From positions 1 through 12,224 of the forward strand of contig ONXT01000013.1 of assembly GCA_900321845.1 (NCBI GenBank): DNA of 12,224 nt, in the 5' to 3' direction. Below, piece after piece: positions 1-7,032 of the stretch. Made by a program: the position numbers and the translations under genes. Source of the DNA: an uncultured Bacteroidales bacterium. Its GTDB lineage: Bacteria; Bacteroidota; Bacteroidia; Bacteroidales; WCHB1-69. Within the stretch, counting starts at the first letter, position 1. Each line of letters begins with the position of its first letter. The notes below the pieces were generated by a model. That model was not told the DNA's origin and ran no database searches. It worked only from the letters and a program-made list of their open reading frames with translations.

Positions 1-348
1 ATCGAGGACAGCGTGCTCATTGAGAAGTCAGGGATCCAGGCCAAGCGCTTCAAACGCCTCGCCGACCGCGACCACCTCTACTCCTTCATCTACACCGGCT
101 GCATCCTGCACCAGACGATGATGCAATGGAAGAATGCCGGCTACGACATTTCCAACCGCCCCGACATCCTTTGCACCCTCTTCAACCTCGGATTCCAGGC
201 CTCCAAACCGAACCCCGAACCGCGTTGCGGTGGCAGCCACATCTCCGTCGGAGGGCGCATCTACACCTTCGGCGTCATCGGCAACGACTTCTTCTACTCA
301 GGTGAACTTTCCGAAGTGTTCCCAATGCCCGAAAAAATCTTCAAATAG
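1..348 (+). CDS. 3' end of an unidentified conserved protein (5' truncated by the window)
   Basis: The reading frame is open from base 1 to a TAG at 346-348, giving about 115 C-terminal residues; the true start lies outside the window. A GTG at 13 could be read as a start, but nothing favours it over continuation from the left. The visible part has a segment reading DISNRPDILCTLFNLGF followed by a Gly-rich stretch (RCGGSHISVGGRIYTFG). The 'RPDILxTLFNLGF' pattern recalls lysozyme-like or DUF1402-type proteins, but that is a weak memory-based resemblance and I do not assign a function. No signal peptide or membrane segment can be judged because the N-terminus is missing. The next gene starts 67 bases downstream and no clear terminator lies between. 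Confidence 0.75.
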   Translation: MEDSVLIEKSGIQAKRFKRLADRDHLYSFIYTGCILHQTMMQWKNAGYDISNRPDILCTLFNLGFQASKPNPEPRCGGSHISVGGRIYTFGVIGNDFFYSGELSEVFPMPEKIFK

Positions 349-415
349 CAGCTCCAAACCACTGACTGCAGCGATTATGAATTTTCAAATATAAATCCTC
401 AATTAAAATAAAGCT

Positions 416-1648
416 ATGGAAATTATCTCCAACAGAGTACGTAACATGGCAGCTTCCGAAACGCTGGCCATGACCCAAACGGCCCGCGAACTAAAGGAAG
501 CCGGCAAAGACGTGATCAGTTTAAGCATCGGCGAACCCGATTTCAACACTCCTGAAGAGGTGAAAGAGGCAGCCAAACAAGCCATCGACGAAAACTGGAC
601 CCACTATCCGCCGGTACCCGGCTACCCCGAACTGAAAAAAGCCATCTGCGCAAAATTCAAACGCGACAACAATCTGGACTATACCCCCGACCAAATCATC
701 GTTTCCACTGGCGCAAAACAATCTATTTATCAAGTAGTTATGGCTTTAGTCAATCCCGATGACGAGGTAATCATCCCCGCTCCTTTCTGGGTGTCATACA
801 AAGCCATCGTGCAATTGGCTGAGGGCAAGTCGGTTTACATCCAAACCCAAATCGAAAACGACTTCAAGGTGACACCGGAGCAACTCCGCGCCGCCATCAC
901 CCCAAAAACCAAAATGATGATTTTCAGTAGTCCGTCCAACCCAACCGGCATGCTCTACTCGCACGACGAACTCAAGGCGCTGGCCGAAGTGCTGCGCGAT
1001 TACCCCAACATCTTCGTCGTTGCAGACGAAATCTACGAACACATCAACTTTGAGGGCAAACACGAGAGCATGGCCCAGTTCGATTGGATGAAAGAACGCA
1101 CCATCACTGTGAACGGCGTGGCCAAAGGTTTTGCCATGACCGGTTGGCGCATCGGATTCATCGGTGCTCCCGTGGCCATCGCCAAAGCCTGCAACAAGCT
1201 GCAGGGCCAGGTCACTTCCGCCACCTGCTCCATCGCCCAACGCGCCACCATCAAGGCCATGGAGATGGACCCGAAAACCTCCAAGGACATCATCGAGATG
1301 CGCAACATCTTCATGAAACGCCGCGACATGGTATTCGAACTGCTCCAACAAGTGCCCGGCTTCAAAGTCCGCCTGCCCAAGGGCGCCTTCTACTTCTTCC
1401 CCGAAGTCTCCAGCTTGTACGGCAAAAACGTACCCGCCGATTCCGCCTTCGCACAAAAATTCGGCAAGACCAAAATTGAAAACTCCACCGATTTCTGCAT
1501 GTACATCCTTTACGATGCGAACGTGGCACTGGTTATGGGCAGCGCTTTCGGCGACGACAATTGCGTCCGTTTGTCCTACGCAACTTCCGAAGACAAACTT
1601 CGCGAAGCAGTCAAACGAATCAAAACTGCCGTCGAAAACATGAAATAA
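416..1648 (+). CDS. aspC: Aspartate aminotransferase, class I/II PLP-dependent (subgroup I-gamma/Ib type)
   Basis: A 410-residue fold-type I aminotransferase, the usual length for this family. It is expected to move the amino group between aspartate and 2-oxoglutarate in the cytoplasm, using pyridoxal 5'-phosphate. Visible motifs in order: GAKQ (99-102, cofactor phosphate region), PFW with Trp125 (ring stacking), SNPTG (174-178, Asn contacts the cofactor), DEIY (204-207, Asp to the pyridine nitrogen and Tyr to O3'), VAK with the Schiff-base lysine at 237, MTGWRIG (241-247, Arg245 to phosphate) and Arg385 in CVRLSYA (substrate carboxylate). The residue before the lysine is Ala rather than the common Ser; the Thermus-type enzyme has the same NGxAK arrangement, so this is probably normal. 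The ATG at 416 follows an A/T-rich leader and gives the standard N-terminus. Exact substrate (Asp, or also aromatic or prephenate) cannot be settled from sequence alone. Confidence 0.93.
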   Translation: MEIISNRVRNMAASETLAMTQTARELKEAGKDVISLSIGEPDFNTPEEVKEAAKQAIDENWTHYPPVPGYPELKKAICAKFKRDNNLDYTPDQIIVSTGAKQSIYQVVMALVNPDDEVIIPAPFWVSYKAIVQLAEGKSVYIQTQIENDFKVTPEQLRAAITPKTKMMIFSSPSNPTGMLYSHDELKALAEVLRDYPNIFVVADEIYEHINFEGKHESMAQFDWMKERTITVNGVAKGFAMTGWRIGFIGAPVAIAKACNKLQGQVTSATCSIAQRATIKAMEMDPKTSKDIIEMRNIFMKRRDMVFELLQQVPGFKVRLPKGAFYFFPEVSSLYGKNVPADSAFAQKFGKTKIENSTDFCMYILYDANVALVMGSAFGDDNCVRLSYATSEDKLREAVKRIKTAVENMK

Positions 1649-1662
1649 TTCCGTTATGAACA

Positions 1663-1731
1663 GTGAACAGTGAATAGAATCGAGTTCTTTGAATTTTATC
1701 ATAAGAAGCTGATTTTCAATTCACTGTTCAC
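1663..1731 (+). terminator. Long inverted repeat after the aminotransferase, likely transcription terminator
   Basis: GTGAACAGTGAAT at 1663-1675 is a perfect 13-base inverted match to ATTCACTGTTCAC at 1719-1731, with a 43-base spacer. The right arm runs straight into a T-rich tract (1732-1745). The position, 14 bases after the aminotransferase stop, suggests a terminator. The long loop is unusual for an intrinsic terminator, and both arms are built from heptamers (ATGAACA, GTGAACA, GTGAATA), so it may equally be an inverted copy of the intergenic heptad repeat. Confidence 0.5.
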
Positions 1732-1811
1732 TTTTCTTTTTCTTATTTATTCATAGGAAAACGGCAACTTCCCTCCCCTTTCGAGCCTTCAAAAAATAAA
1801 TTTCAACCGCC

Positions 1812-1843
1812 TGTTGTGCGTTTAAAAAATAGTTGTATTTTTG
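1812..1843 (+). promoter_or_regulatory. Bacteroides-type promoter for rpmH
   Basis: TATTTTTG at 1836-1843 fits the -7 consensus TAnnTTTG exactly. TGTTG at 1812-1816 is a near match to the TTTG -33 box, with a 19-base spacer, which is the usual distance for the Bacteroides primary sigma factor. Transcription would begin near 1850, leaving an A/T-rich leader of about 30 bases before the rpmH start. Confidence 0.7.
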
Positions 1844-1881
1844 CAGTCCGTTTTTTAAGGAAATAAAAAAAATAAAATAAG

Positions 1882-2040
1882 ATGAAAAGAACATTCCAAC
1901 CGTCCAACAGAAGACGTAAAAACAAACATGGTTTCAGAGAAAGAATGGCAACTGCGAACGGTCGTAGAGTTTTGGCTGCACGTCGTGCAAAAGGCAGAAA
2001 GAAACTGACCGTTTCTGACGAACCCATGGGCAGAAAATAA
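1882..2040 (+). CDS. rpmH: Large-subunit ribosomal protein bL34
   Basis: A 52-codon frame encodes a very basic protein beginning MKRTFQPSNRRRKNKHGF and containing ERMATANGRRVLAARRAKGR, the family signature of bL34, which sits in the 50S subunit on 23S rRNA. The bacterial protein is usually 44-53 residues, so this copy is complete. The tail SDEPMGRK is longer than in Escherichia coli, as in other Bacteroidota. The ATG is preceded by an A-rich leader without a Shine-Dalgarno sequence, as expected in this phylum. It has its own promoter at 1812-1843 and a terminator at 2066-2094, so it is probably a single-gene transcript. It is not beside rnpA or dnaA here. Confidence 0.97.
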   Translation: MKRTFQPSNRRRKNKHGFRERMATANGRRVLAARRAKGRKKLTVSDEPMGRK

Positions 2041-2065
2041 TACTGATTTTTTCGGTATTGCAAAA

Positions 2066-2094
2066 GGGAGAAGGCTTTATGTCTTCTTTTTTTT
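2066..2094 (+). terminator. Intrinsic terminator of rpmH
   Basis: AGAAGGC (2069-2075) pairs with GTCTTCT (2081-2087), one G-U pair included, around a 5-base loop. It is followed by an unbroken run of T to 2094; the GGG at 2066-2068 can extend the stem by wobble pairing. Position 26 bases after the rpmH stop fits a rho-independent terminator. Confidence 0.75.
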
Positions 2095-2095
2095 G

Positions 2096-2103
2096 TATTT
2101 TCG
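2096..2103 (+). promoter_or_regulatory. Possible -7 box for the surA-moxR-holB-nudix run
   Basis: TATTTTCG differs from TAnnTTTG at one base and lies 22 bases before the surA ATG, directly after the rpmH terminator. No convincing TTTG -33 box is seen at the usual 19-21 base distance, so this is a weak call supported mainly by position. Confidence 0.35.
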
Positions 2104-2125
2104 CGACCGAAAACTGAAATAACGA

Positions 2126-3478
2126 ATGAAAAAAGTCTTAGTCGCTATTTTGTTTATAATCATTGGGTTACACACTTCTTTTGCCCAACCTTCCAATGTA
2201 GTGGATGAAATCATCGCCATTGTCGGCGGAGAAATCATCACGCGGTCGGAATTGGAGAAGGAGTATGCCACCTATGCCGCGCAATATAACGTCATGGACA
2301 ATGAGGAGGAGACGAGATGCCTGTTGTTCAGCTACCTCCTTCGCCAGAAACTCTACCAGCACCAGTCGGAAATCGACAGTTTGGTTTTCACCGACCAAGA
2401 GGTGGACGCCCGCGTCAACTACCAGCTCAACTATTGGTTGGGACAAGTGGGTGGAAATAAGAAGATTATAGAGGATGCTTACCACAAGACGATGTCGGAA
2501 ATCAAGAAGGACTTGCGTGAAGTGGTCCGCAACCAGATGATTGCCGACAAAGTGCAGCAGAACATCACTGAAGGAGTCACCATTACGCCCTCGGAGGTGA
2601 AGCGCTTTTACGACAGAATCCCCTACGACAGTTTGCCGACAGTACAGCCGGAATACGAGTTTGGGCATATCGTAAAACTGCCACCGGTAAGCGAAGAGGA
2701 GATCGCGAACATCAAGTCGCGGCTCAACGAATACCGCGAACGCGTGCTCCGCGGGGAGAAATTCTCGATGCTGGCCCGCCTCTATTCCGATGACCCTGGC
2801 TCCGCATCCAAGGGCGGAGAACTCGGCTTCGTGGAACGAGGCACCCTCTACCCCGAATTCGAAGCCGTCGCCTTCAACCTCAAATCCGGCGAAATCTCCC
2901 AAATCGTGCAAACCAAAGCCGGCTACCACATCATCCAAATGATTGAACGCCGCGGCGACAGAATCAATGTCGCACACATCCTCCTCCAGCCCAAACCTTC
3001 TGCTGATGAACAAGTTAAAGCCATCGAATACCTTGACAGCATCCGCAATGTCATCATTTCCGAAAAGATGGACTTCAGCGAAGCCGCCAAAAAATTCTCC
3101 GACGACTTGAACAAAAACAGCGGCGGATGGGTGGTCAACCCCTACAACAACTCCTACAAATTCGAGAAAGAATCCATCGAAGCCTCCACCTTCGCCACCA
3201 TCAACAAACTCATCCCCGGCGAATACTCCGAACCTGTCGCCTATGTGACGGAGGAGGGCAAAATGGCCTACCGGCTCCTCTACCTCCGCACCAAAGTCGC
3301 CGCCCACAAACCCAACCTGAAAGAAGACTACGACCTGATTAAAAACGCCGCCCTCGAGGAGAAAAAACAAAAACTCATCAACGAGTGGCTGCTTGAAAAG
3401 GTGAAAACAACCAATATCAAAATCAACGAGAATTACAGAAGTTGCCCGTTCATCAAAGAATGGGGCATTCTCCAATAA
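2126..3478 (+). CDS. surA: SurA-like periplasmic peptidyl-prolyl cis-trans isomerase / chaperone
   Basis: A 450-residue exported protein. Residues 1-20 form a signal peptide (KK, then a hydrophobic core, SFA before Gln21). Residues 22-150 resemble the SurA N-terminal chaperone domain, including the VDEIIAIVGGEIITRSELE start typical of the family. Two parvulin (PpiC) domains follow: about 174-275 with EFGHIVK, a YSDDPGSASKGGELGFVERG loop and AGYHIIQM, and about 278-395 with INVAHILL and FSDDLNKNSGGW. The second domain is more divergent, as is common. The family escorts unfolded beta-barrel proteins to the BAM complex; that role is inferred from homology. Length fits Bacteroidales SurA paralogues, and species of this group often carry several, so exact orthology with E. 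coli SurA is uncertain. It is 10 bases upstream of moxR and probably in the same transcript. Confidence 0.88.
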   Translation: MKKVLVAILFIIIGLHTSFAQPSNVVDEIIAIVGGEIITRSELEKEYATYAAQYNVMDNEEETRCLLFSYLLRQKLYQHQSEIDSLVFTDQEVDARVNYQLNYWLGQVGGNKKIIEDAYHKTMSEIKKDLREVVRNQMIADKVQQNITEGVTITPSEVKRFYDRIPYDSLPTVQPEYEFGHIVKLPPVSEEEIANIKSRLNEYRERVLRGEKFSMLARLYSDDPGSASKGGELGFVERGTLYPEFEAVAFNLKSGEISQIVQTKAGYHIIQMIERRGDRINVAHILLQPKPSADEQVKAIEYLDSIRNVIISEKMDFSEAAKKFSDDLNKNSGGWVVNPYNNSYKFEKESIEASTFATINKLIPGEYSEPVAYVTEEGKMAYRLLYLRTKVAAHKPNLKEDYDLIKNAALEEKKQKLINEWLLEKVKTTNIKINENYRSCPFIKEWGILQ

Positions 3479-3488
3479 AACACGACCT

Positions 3489-4466
3489 ATGACAGACCTG
3501 AATTTTAAAGACGATGTGGAAGCCATCCAGGCTTTTGTGGAAAAATACGCCAACCTCCGAAAGGAAATCGCCAAGGTGATTGTTGGACAGGACGAGGTCA
3601 TCAAAAATATCCTGATGGTGATGTTCAGCCGCAGCCACGCACTGCTCATCGGTGTGCCAGGATTGGCTAAAACATTGATGATCACCACAATAGCAAAAAC
3701 CATCAACTTGTCGTACAACCGTATCCAGTTCACCCCCGACCTCATGCCGTCCGACATTATGGGCACGGAAATCCTGGACGAGAACCGCAAGTTCAAATTC
3801 GTGAAGGGCCCCATCTTCGCCAACATCGTTTTGGCGGACGAGATCAACCGTACCCCTCCGAAAACCCAGTCTGCACTGTTGGAAGCCATGCAGGAACGCT
3901 CCGTCAGTATGAACGGCGTAACCTACCAGCTGCCCGACCCGTTCTTCGTACTTGCCACCCAAAACCCGATTGAACAGGAGGGAACCTATCCCCTGCCGGA
4001 AGCCCAACAGGACCGCTTCATGTTCAACATCATGCTCGACTATCCCGAATTCAAGGACGAAGTGGATATCGTGAAATCAACCATTCACGGGGCAATGAAC
4101 GAACCGAGCCAGATTCTGACCATGGAAGAGATCATTTTCTACCAGAAACTGCTCCAAAAAGTGCCGATTTCCGACAACGTATATCAATACGCGGTCAATC
4201 TGGCCACGATGACCCGCCCGCACACGCCTCAAGCGCACCCGTGGGCGAACGACTACCTCGCATGGGGTGCCGGTCCGCGCGCCTCGCAGTTCCTCATCAT
4301 CGGTGCCAGAACCCACGCCATCATCGAAGGCAAGTACTCGCCCGACATCGAGGACGTGCGCGCAGTGGCCGTCAACATCCTGCGACACCGCATCATCAAG
4401 AACTACAAGGCTGAGGCTGAGGGAATTACAATCGAAGATATTATCAACAAACTGATGCACGCCTAA
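3489..4466 (+). CDS. moxR: MoxR-family AAA+ ATPase
   Basis: A 325-residue cytoplasmic AAA+ protein of the MoxR class. Key elements are Walker A GVPGLAKT (55-62), Walker B IVLADEIN (113-120), sensor 1 at ATQNP (156-160) and an arginine-finger candidate at Arg176 in QQDRF. The stretch PDLMPSDIMG (83-92) and the QNPIEQEGTYPLPEAQ block are diagnostic of the family. A helical lid domain follows after about residue 215. MoxR proteins act as chaperone-like ATPases, usually with VWA-domain or DUF58 partners in bat/aerotolerance-type clusters. No such partner is encoded next door here; the neighbours are surA and holB. The start at 3489 is the first ATG after the surA stop and gives a standard N-terminus. 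Confidence 0.93.
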   Translation: MTDLNFKDDVEAIQAFVEKYANLRKEIAKVIVGQDEVIKNILMVMFSRSHALLIGVPGLAKTLMITTIAKTINLSYNRIQFTPDLMPSDIMGTEILDENRKFKFVKGPIFANIVLADEINRTPPKTQSALLEAMQERSVSMNGVTYQLPDPFFVLATQNPIEQEGTYPLPEAQQDRFMFNIMLDYPEFKDEVDIVKSTIHGAMNEPSQILTMEEIIFYQKLLQKVPISDNVYQYAVNLATMTRPHTPQAHPWANDYLAWGAGPRASQFLIIGARTHAIIEGKYSPDIEDVRAVAVNILRHRIIKNYKAEAEGITIEDIINKLMHA

Positions 4467-5626
4467 TGCTTTTCAAAGACGTAATGGTGGACGAAGGGCT
4501 GAAAAAGCAGCTCGTGATGCTGGCGGACGAGAACCGCATCAGCCACGCGCAGCTTTTCTTGGGCAAAAAAGGTACCCACAGCTTCGCCTTGGCCGTTGCC
4601 TTCGCACAATACATATCCTGCTCCGACCGCCACGACGGCGACTCCTGCGGGAAATGCCCTTCCTGCCTGATGTTCGAGAAACTTCAACATCCCGACCTCC
4701 ATCTCATCTTCCCGAATTGTACTACCAAAGAAGTAAAGAAAGACAATGATTCAAAGCAATTTATGAGTCAGTTCCGCGATTTTGTGTTCGCTCACAACTA
4801 TCATATCGACTTCGATGATTGGGTGAAGGAAATGCAAAGCGAAAACAAGCAGATCTCCATCAACATCCGCGACTGCTCCAATATTATCCAACAGAATGAC
4901 ATCCGCTCCTATCAGGGCGGCTACAAAATCTACATTCTTTGGATGGCTGAAAAACTCCATCACACCGCCGCGCCCAAATTGTTAAAGACTTTGGAAGAGC
5001 CTGAAAACAAGACCCTTTTCCTTCTTTTGGCGGAAAGCAGCGACCAGATACTCCCCACCATCCTGTCGAGAACACAGCTGGTTAAAATTCCGCCGCTGAA
5101 AGAAAATTTCATCCGCCAGCATTTGGTAAACAACGAGCATATAGACGAAAAGGTTGCCGCCGATTTCGCCGCCATATCCGAGGGAAGCTACACAAAAGCT
5201 TTGAGTCTCATCAAAAAACAAGATGAGTTGCACCATCTGCTCAAGCAGTATGATAATTTGTTAAAGAGCCTGAACGCATACGTCACCAACGCCGATTTAA
5301 CAGCTATGAACTATTTGGAAATTCAGAATATGTTCGGCGAAATCATCAAGGAGGGACGCGAAAGCCAGAAGCAGTTCATCAACTATCTTTCGCGAATGTT
5401 CCGCAATGAGCTGCTGCTCCATCAAAAGAGCGAACATCTGGTGAAGGCAACGGCGGCGGAACATGAAATTCTGGAACGCTACAAGATCTTGTTCACGGTG
5501 AAAAATGCCGCCCCCCTGCTCAACGAATGCAACCGTGCCCTCTACCATATCGAAAGAAATGTGAGTGCCAAAATGATTTTTACCGATTTGTATTTCAAGA
5601 TGGCCGCCGCATTTGCCAAGCGCTAA
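4466..5626 (+). CDS. holB: DNA polymerase III clamp-loader subunit delta'
   Basis: A 386-residue AAA+-fold protein related to DnaX and HolB. It opens with a hexapeptide-like 'VDEGLKKQLVMLADENRISHAQLFLG' region of about 26 residues that matches the delta' N-terminus. Four cysteines at 52, 61, 64 and 67 form the zinc module seen in clamp-loader subunits. The region KIYILWMAEKLHHTAAPKLLKTLEEPENKTLFLL corresponds to the Walker B/sensor part, and ILSRTQ to the SRC motif (Thr replaces Cys). The P-loop is degenerate: GKKGTHS lacks the GKT, which fits a subunit that does not hydrolyse ATP. Delta' helps load the sliding clamp during replication. The ATG overlaps the moxR stop as TAATG, implying translational coupling. 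The C-terminal third, about 250-386, is the less conserved collar region. Confidence 0.88.
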   Translation: MLFKDVMVDEGLKKQLVMLADENRISHAQLFLGKKGTHSFALAVAFAQYISCSDRHDGDSCGKCPSCLMFEKLQHPDLHLIFPNCTTKEVKKDNDSKQFMSQFRDFVFAHNYHIDFDDWVKEMQSENKQISINIRDCSNIIQQNDIRSYQGGYKIYILWMAEKLHHTAAPKLLKTLEEPENKTLFLLLAESSDQILPTILSRTQLVKIPPLKENFIRQHLVNNEHIDEKVAADFAAISEGSYTKALSLIKKQDELHHLLKQYDNLLKSLNAYVTNADLTAMNYLEIQNMFGEIIKEGRESQKQFINYLSRMFRNELLLHQKSEHLVKATAAEHEILERYKILFTVKNAAPLLNECNRALYHIERNVSAKMIFTDLYFKMAAAFAKR

Positions 5627-5644
5627 TCAGTACTTTTTCTCAAT

Positions 5645-6127
5645 ATGCTCAAATTCCCAATTAAGGTTTTCACTGAAAACGATTTTCAAATCATTGAAAA
5701 TCAGCAATCTTTTGATGAATTATTGAAAGAATTCGAGTTTATTCGTGCAGCAGGCGGGATTGTCAGAAACGAAAAGGGCGAAATCCTGATGATTTTCAGG
5801 AGAGGCAAATGGGACTTTCCGAAAGGGAAAGTGGAGGCAGGGGAAGACAATGCGACCGCGGCCTTGCGCGAAGTGCGCGAAGAAACAGGCGTGACCGCGA
5901 GAATCACAGAGGGAAAGACCATTTCCATCTTCCATACCTACGATACATACGGCCAAAAAATGTTAAAAGAAACCGTTTGGTTCCCGATGCGCGCTTTATC
6001 CCAACAAAACCTCACTCCGCAAACCGAAGAAGAGATCGCCCAAGCCGTCTGGATTCCCGCCGAAAAAATCAACGAACTGCTACAAGCGTCATACGCTTCC
6101 CTGCAAGAGTTGGAAAAACTTCTATAA
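5645..6127 (+). CDS. NUDIX hydrolase
   Basis: A 160-residue protein with a complete NUDIX box at 61-83: GKVEAGE, then REVREETGV, satisfying GX5EX7REUXEEXGU including the metal-binding glutamates. AAGGIVRNEKGEILMIFRRGKWDFPKG before the box is the usual beta-strand lead-in. The family hydrolyses nucleoside diphosphates linked to another moiety; the substrate here cannot be told from sequence. The first 30 residues form a short extra N-terminal segment, as in the Bacteroidota proteins often found near pyrE. The gene begins 18 bases after holB and is likely the last gene of this run. Confidence 0.92.
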   Translation: MLKFPIKVFTENDFQIIENQQSFDELLKEFEFIRAAGGIVRNEKGEILMIFRRGKWDFPKGKVEAGEDNATAALREVREETGVTARITEGKTISIFHTYDTYGQKMLKETVWFPMRALSQQNLTPQTEEEIAQAVWIPAEKINELLQASYASLQELEKLL

Positions 6128-6157
6128 CAAATTGATAATTAATTGTATAGAAGTCAA

Positions 6158-6985
6158 CTATTCCTCATAAACATATTCCTCCACCGCCCCATCGCTGCTG
6201 GTTCGCCTTACCGGAAACTTGCTTTTACTCTCGTAGGTGAAATTTGTAACGCTTGCATCCCCATCGTTCACACTCGAAACACAGTGCGCTGAAAGATTGG
6301 CAACGCCCAACCCCTCAATCGTGAGCAAACCATGAAAGGGATTTTTCAACTTTTCGTAAGTATAGGTGTACTTCTGGGTTGACATCTGTCCAATAAACCG
6401 ATAAGATGGGGTAATCGACTCTGTGTAAATCACTTGCGAAATATCATCCCCGTCCCACACAAAGGAGGCACCATAATAATATTTGCCATCGCCATGCACA
6501 TATTTGCTTTTTTCCATGTCGGCAAACACCTGCGACGCCTCCTTGCCCAGAATCAAAGGCCGTAACTTACTCTCTTCGAGGCTTTTAACATAAACATCAA
6601 GGTGGTATCCATAACCCGAAATTTTGTTTCCCTCATGCCTGACCTGAATCGTATAATAGAGACTATCACCGACATAATAATCGATGGTATTGAGCAATTT
6701 TTTTTGATAATGATAAACGGCAACCTCCTCATTACAAGCAACTTGCGAAAGCCGATGCTGGTCATCGTACGACAATTCAAAAGTGGTGCCGGCGCCCTTG
6801 ATTCCCACCAAAAGGTCATCGTCCCAAATATAATCGTAGCTGGTTATCGCCTCCGGATAGCCCATCGCATAGCAATTTCGCTGAATTAACTTCTTTTTGG
6901 GAAGAAAAACGCCCTCTTTCTGGCAGGAAAAAAGGCTGAACGACAGCAAAACGCAAAGCGAGGCAACACAGAAACGATGACGCAT
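6158..6985 (-). CDS. Lipoprotein with YD-like beta-hairpin repeats, function unknown
   Basis: A 275-residue predicted lipoprotein. I chose the ATG at 6985, since it gives a clean signal peptide (MRHRF, hydrophobic core) ending in a lipobox LFSC with Cys21; an upstream ATG at 7018 would only add 11 residues before it. The residues after the cysteine, QKEG, are charged, which resembles surface-export signals described in some Bacteroidota, but this is not a firm match. The mature part contains repeating Tyr/Asp-rich hairpin units (YDYIWDDDLLVGI, LSYDDQHRLSQV, YHYQKKLLNTI, FVWDGDDISQV), similar to DUF4595 or YD/RHS-type repeats in Bacteroidales lipoproteins. No catalytic motif is visible. It lies 47 bases downstream of murF on the same strand and converges on the NUDIX gene, with 30 bases between stops. 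Confidence 0.8.
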   Translation of the reverse strand: MRHRFCVASLCVLLSFSLFSCQKEGVFLPKKKLIQRNCYAMGYPEAITSYDYIWDDDLLVGIKGAGTTFELSYDDQHRLSQVACNEEVAVYHYQKKLLNTIDYYVGDSLYYTIQVRHEGNKISGYGYHLDVYVKSLEESKLRPLILGKEASQVFADMEKSKYVHGDGKYYYGASFVWDGDDISQVIYTESITPSYRFIGQMSTQKYTYTYEKLKNPFHGLLTIEGLGVANLSAHCVSSVNDGDASVTNFTYESKSKFPVRRTSSDGAVEEYVYEE

Positions 6986-7032
6986 GACCTGATTCAACCC
7001 ACAGACAACCATTGGCAACTTCGTTTAAGTCA

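Noticed and set aside
349..415. Search for a promoter or terminator before the aminotransferase
   Set aside because: No TAnnTTTG box and no stem with a T-run was found, so nothing is called in this gap.
794..1702. 302-codon open frame on the minus strand
   Set aside because: It is antisense to the aminotransferase, whose catalytic motifs are all intact; the translated product is low-complexity in His, Gly, Val and Phe.
2168..3889. 573-codon open frame on the minus strand
   Set aside because: It lies antisense across surA and moxR, which have clear domains and motifs on the plus strand. The frame is long because of codon bias and shows no recognisable domain.
6128..6157. A/T-rich imperfect inverted repeat between the NUDIX and lipoprotein stops
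   Set aside because: The pairing (ACAAATT with AATTGT) is short and interrupted; it could help terminate both genes but is too weak to call.
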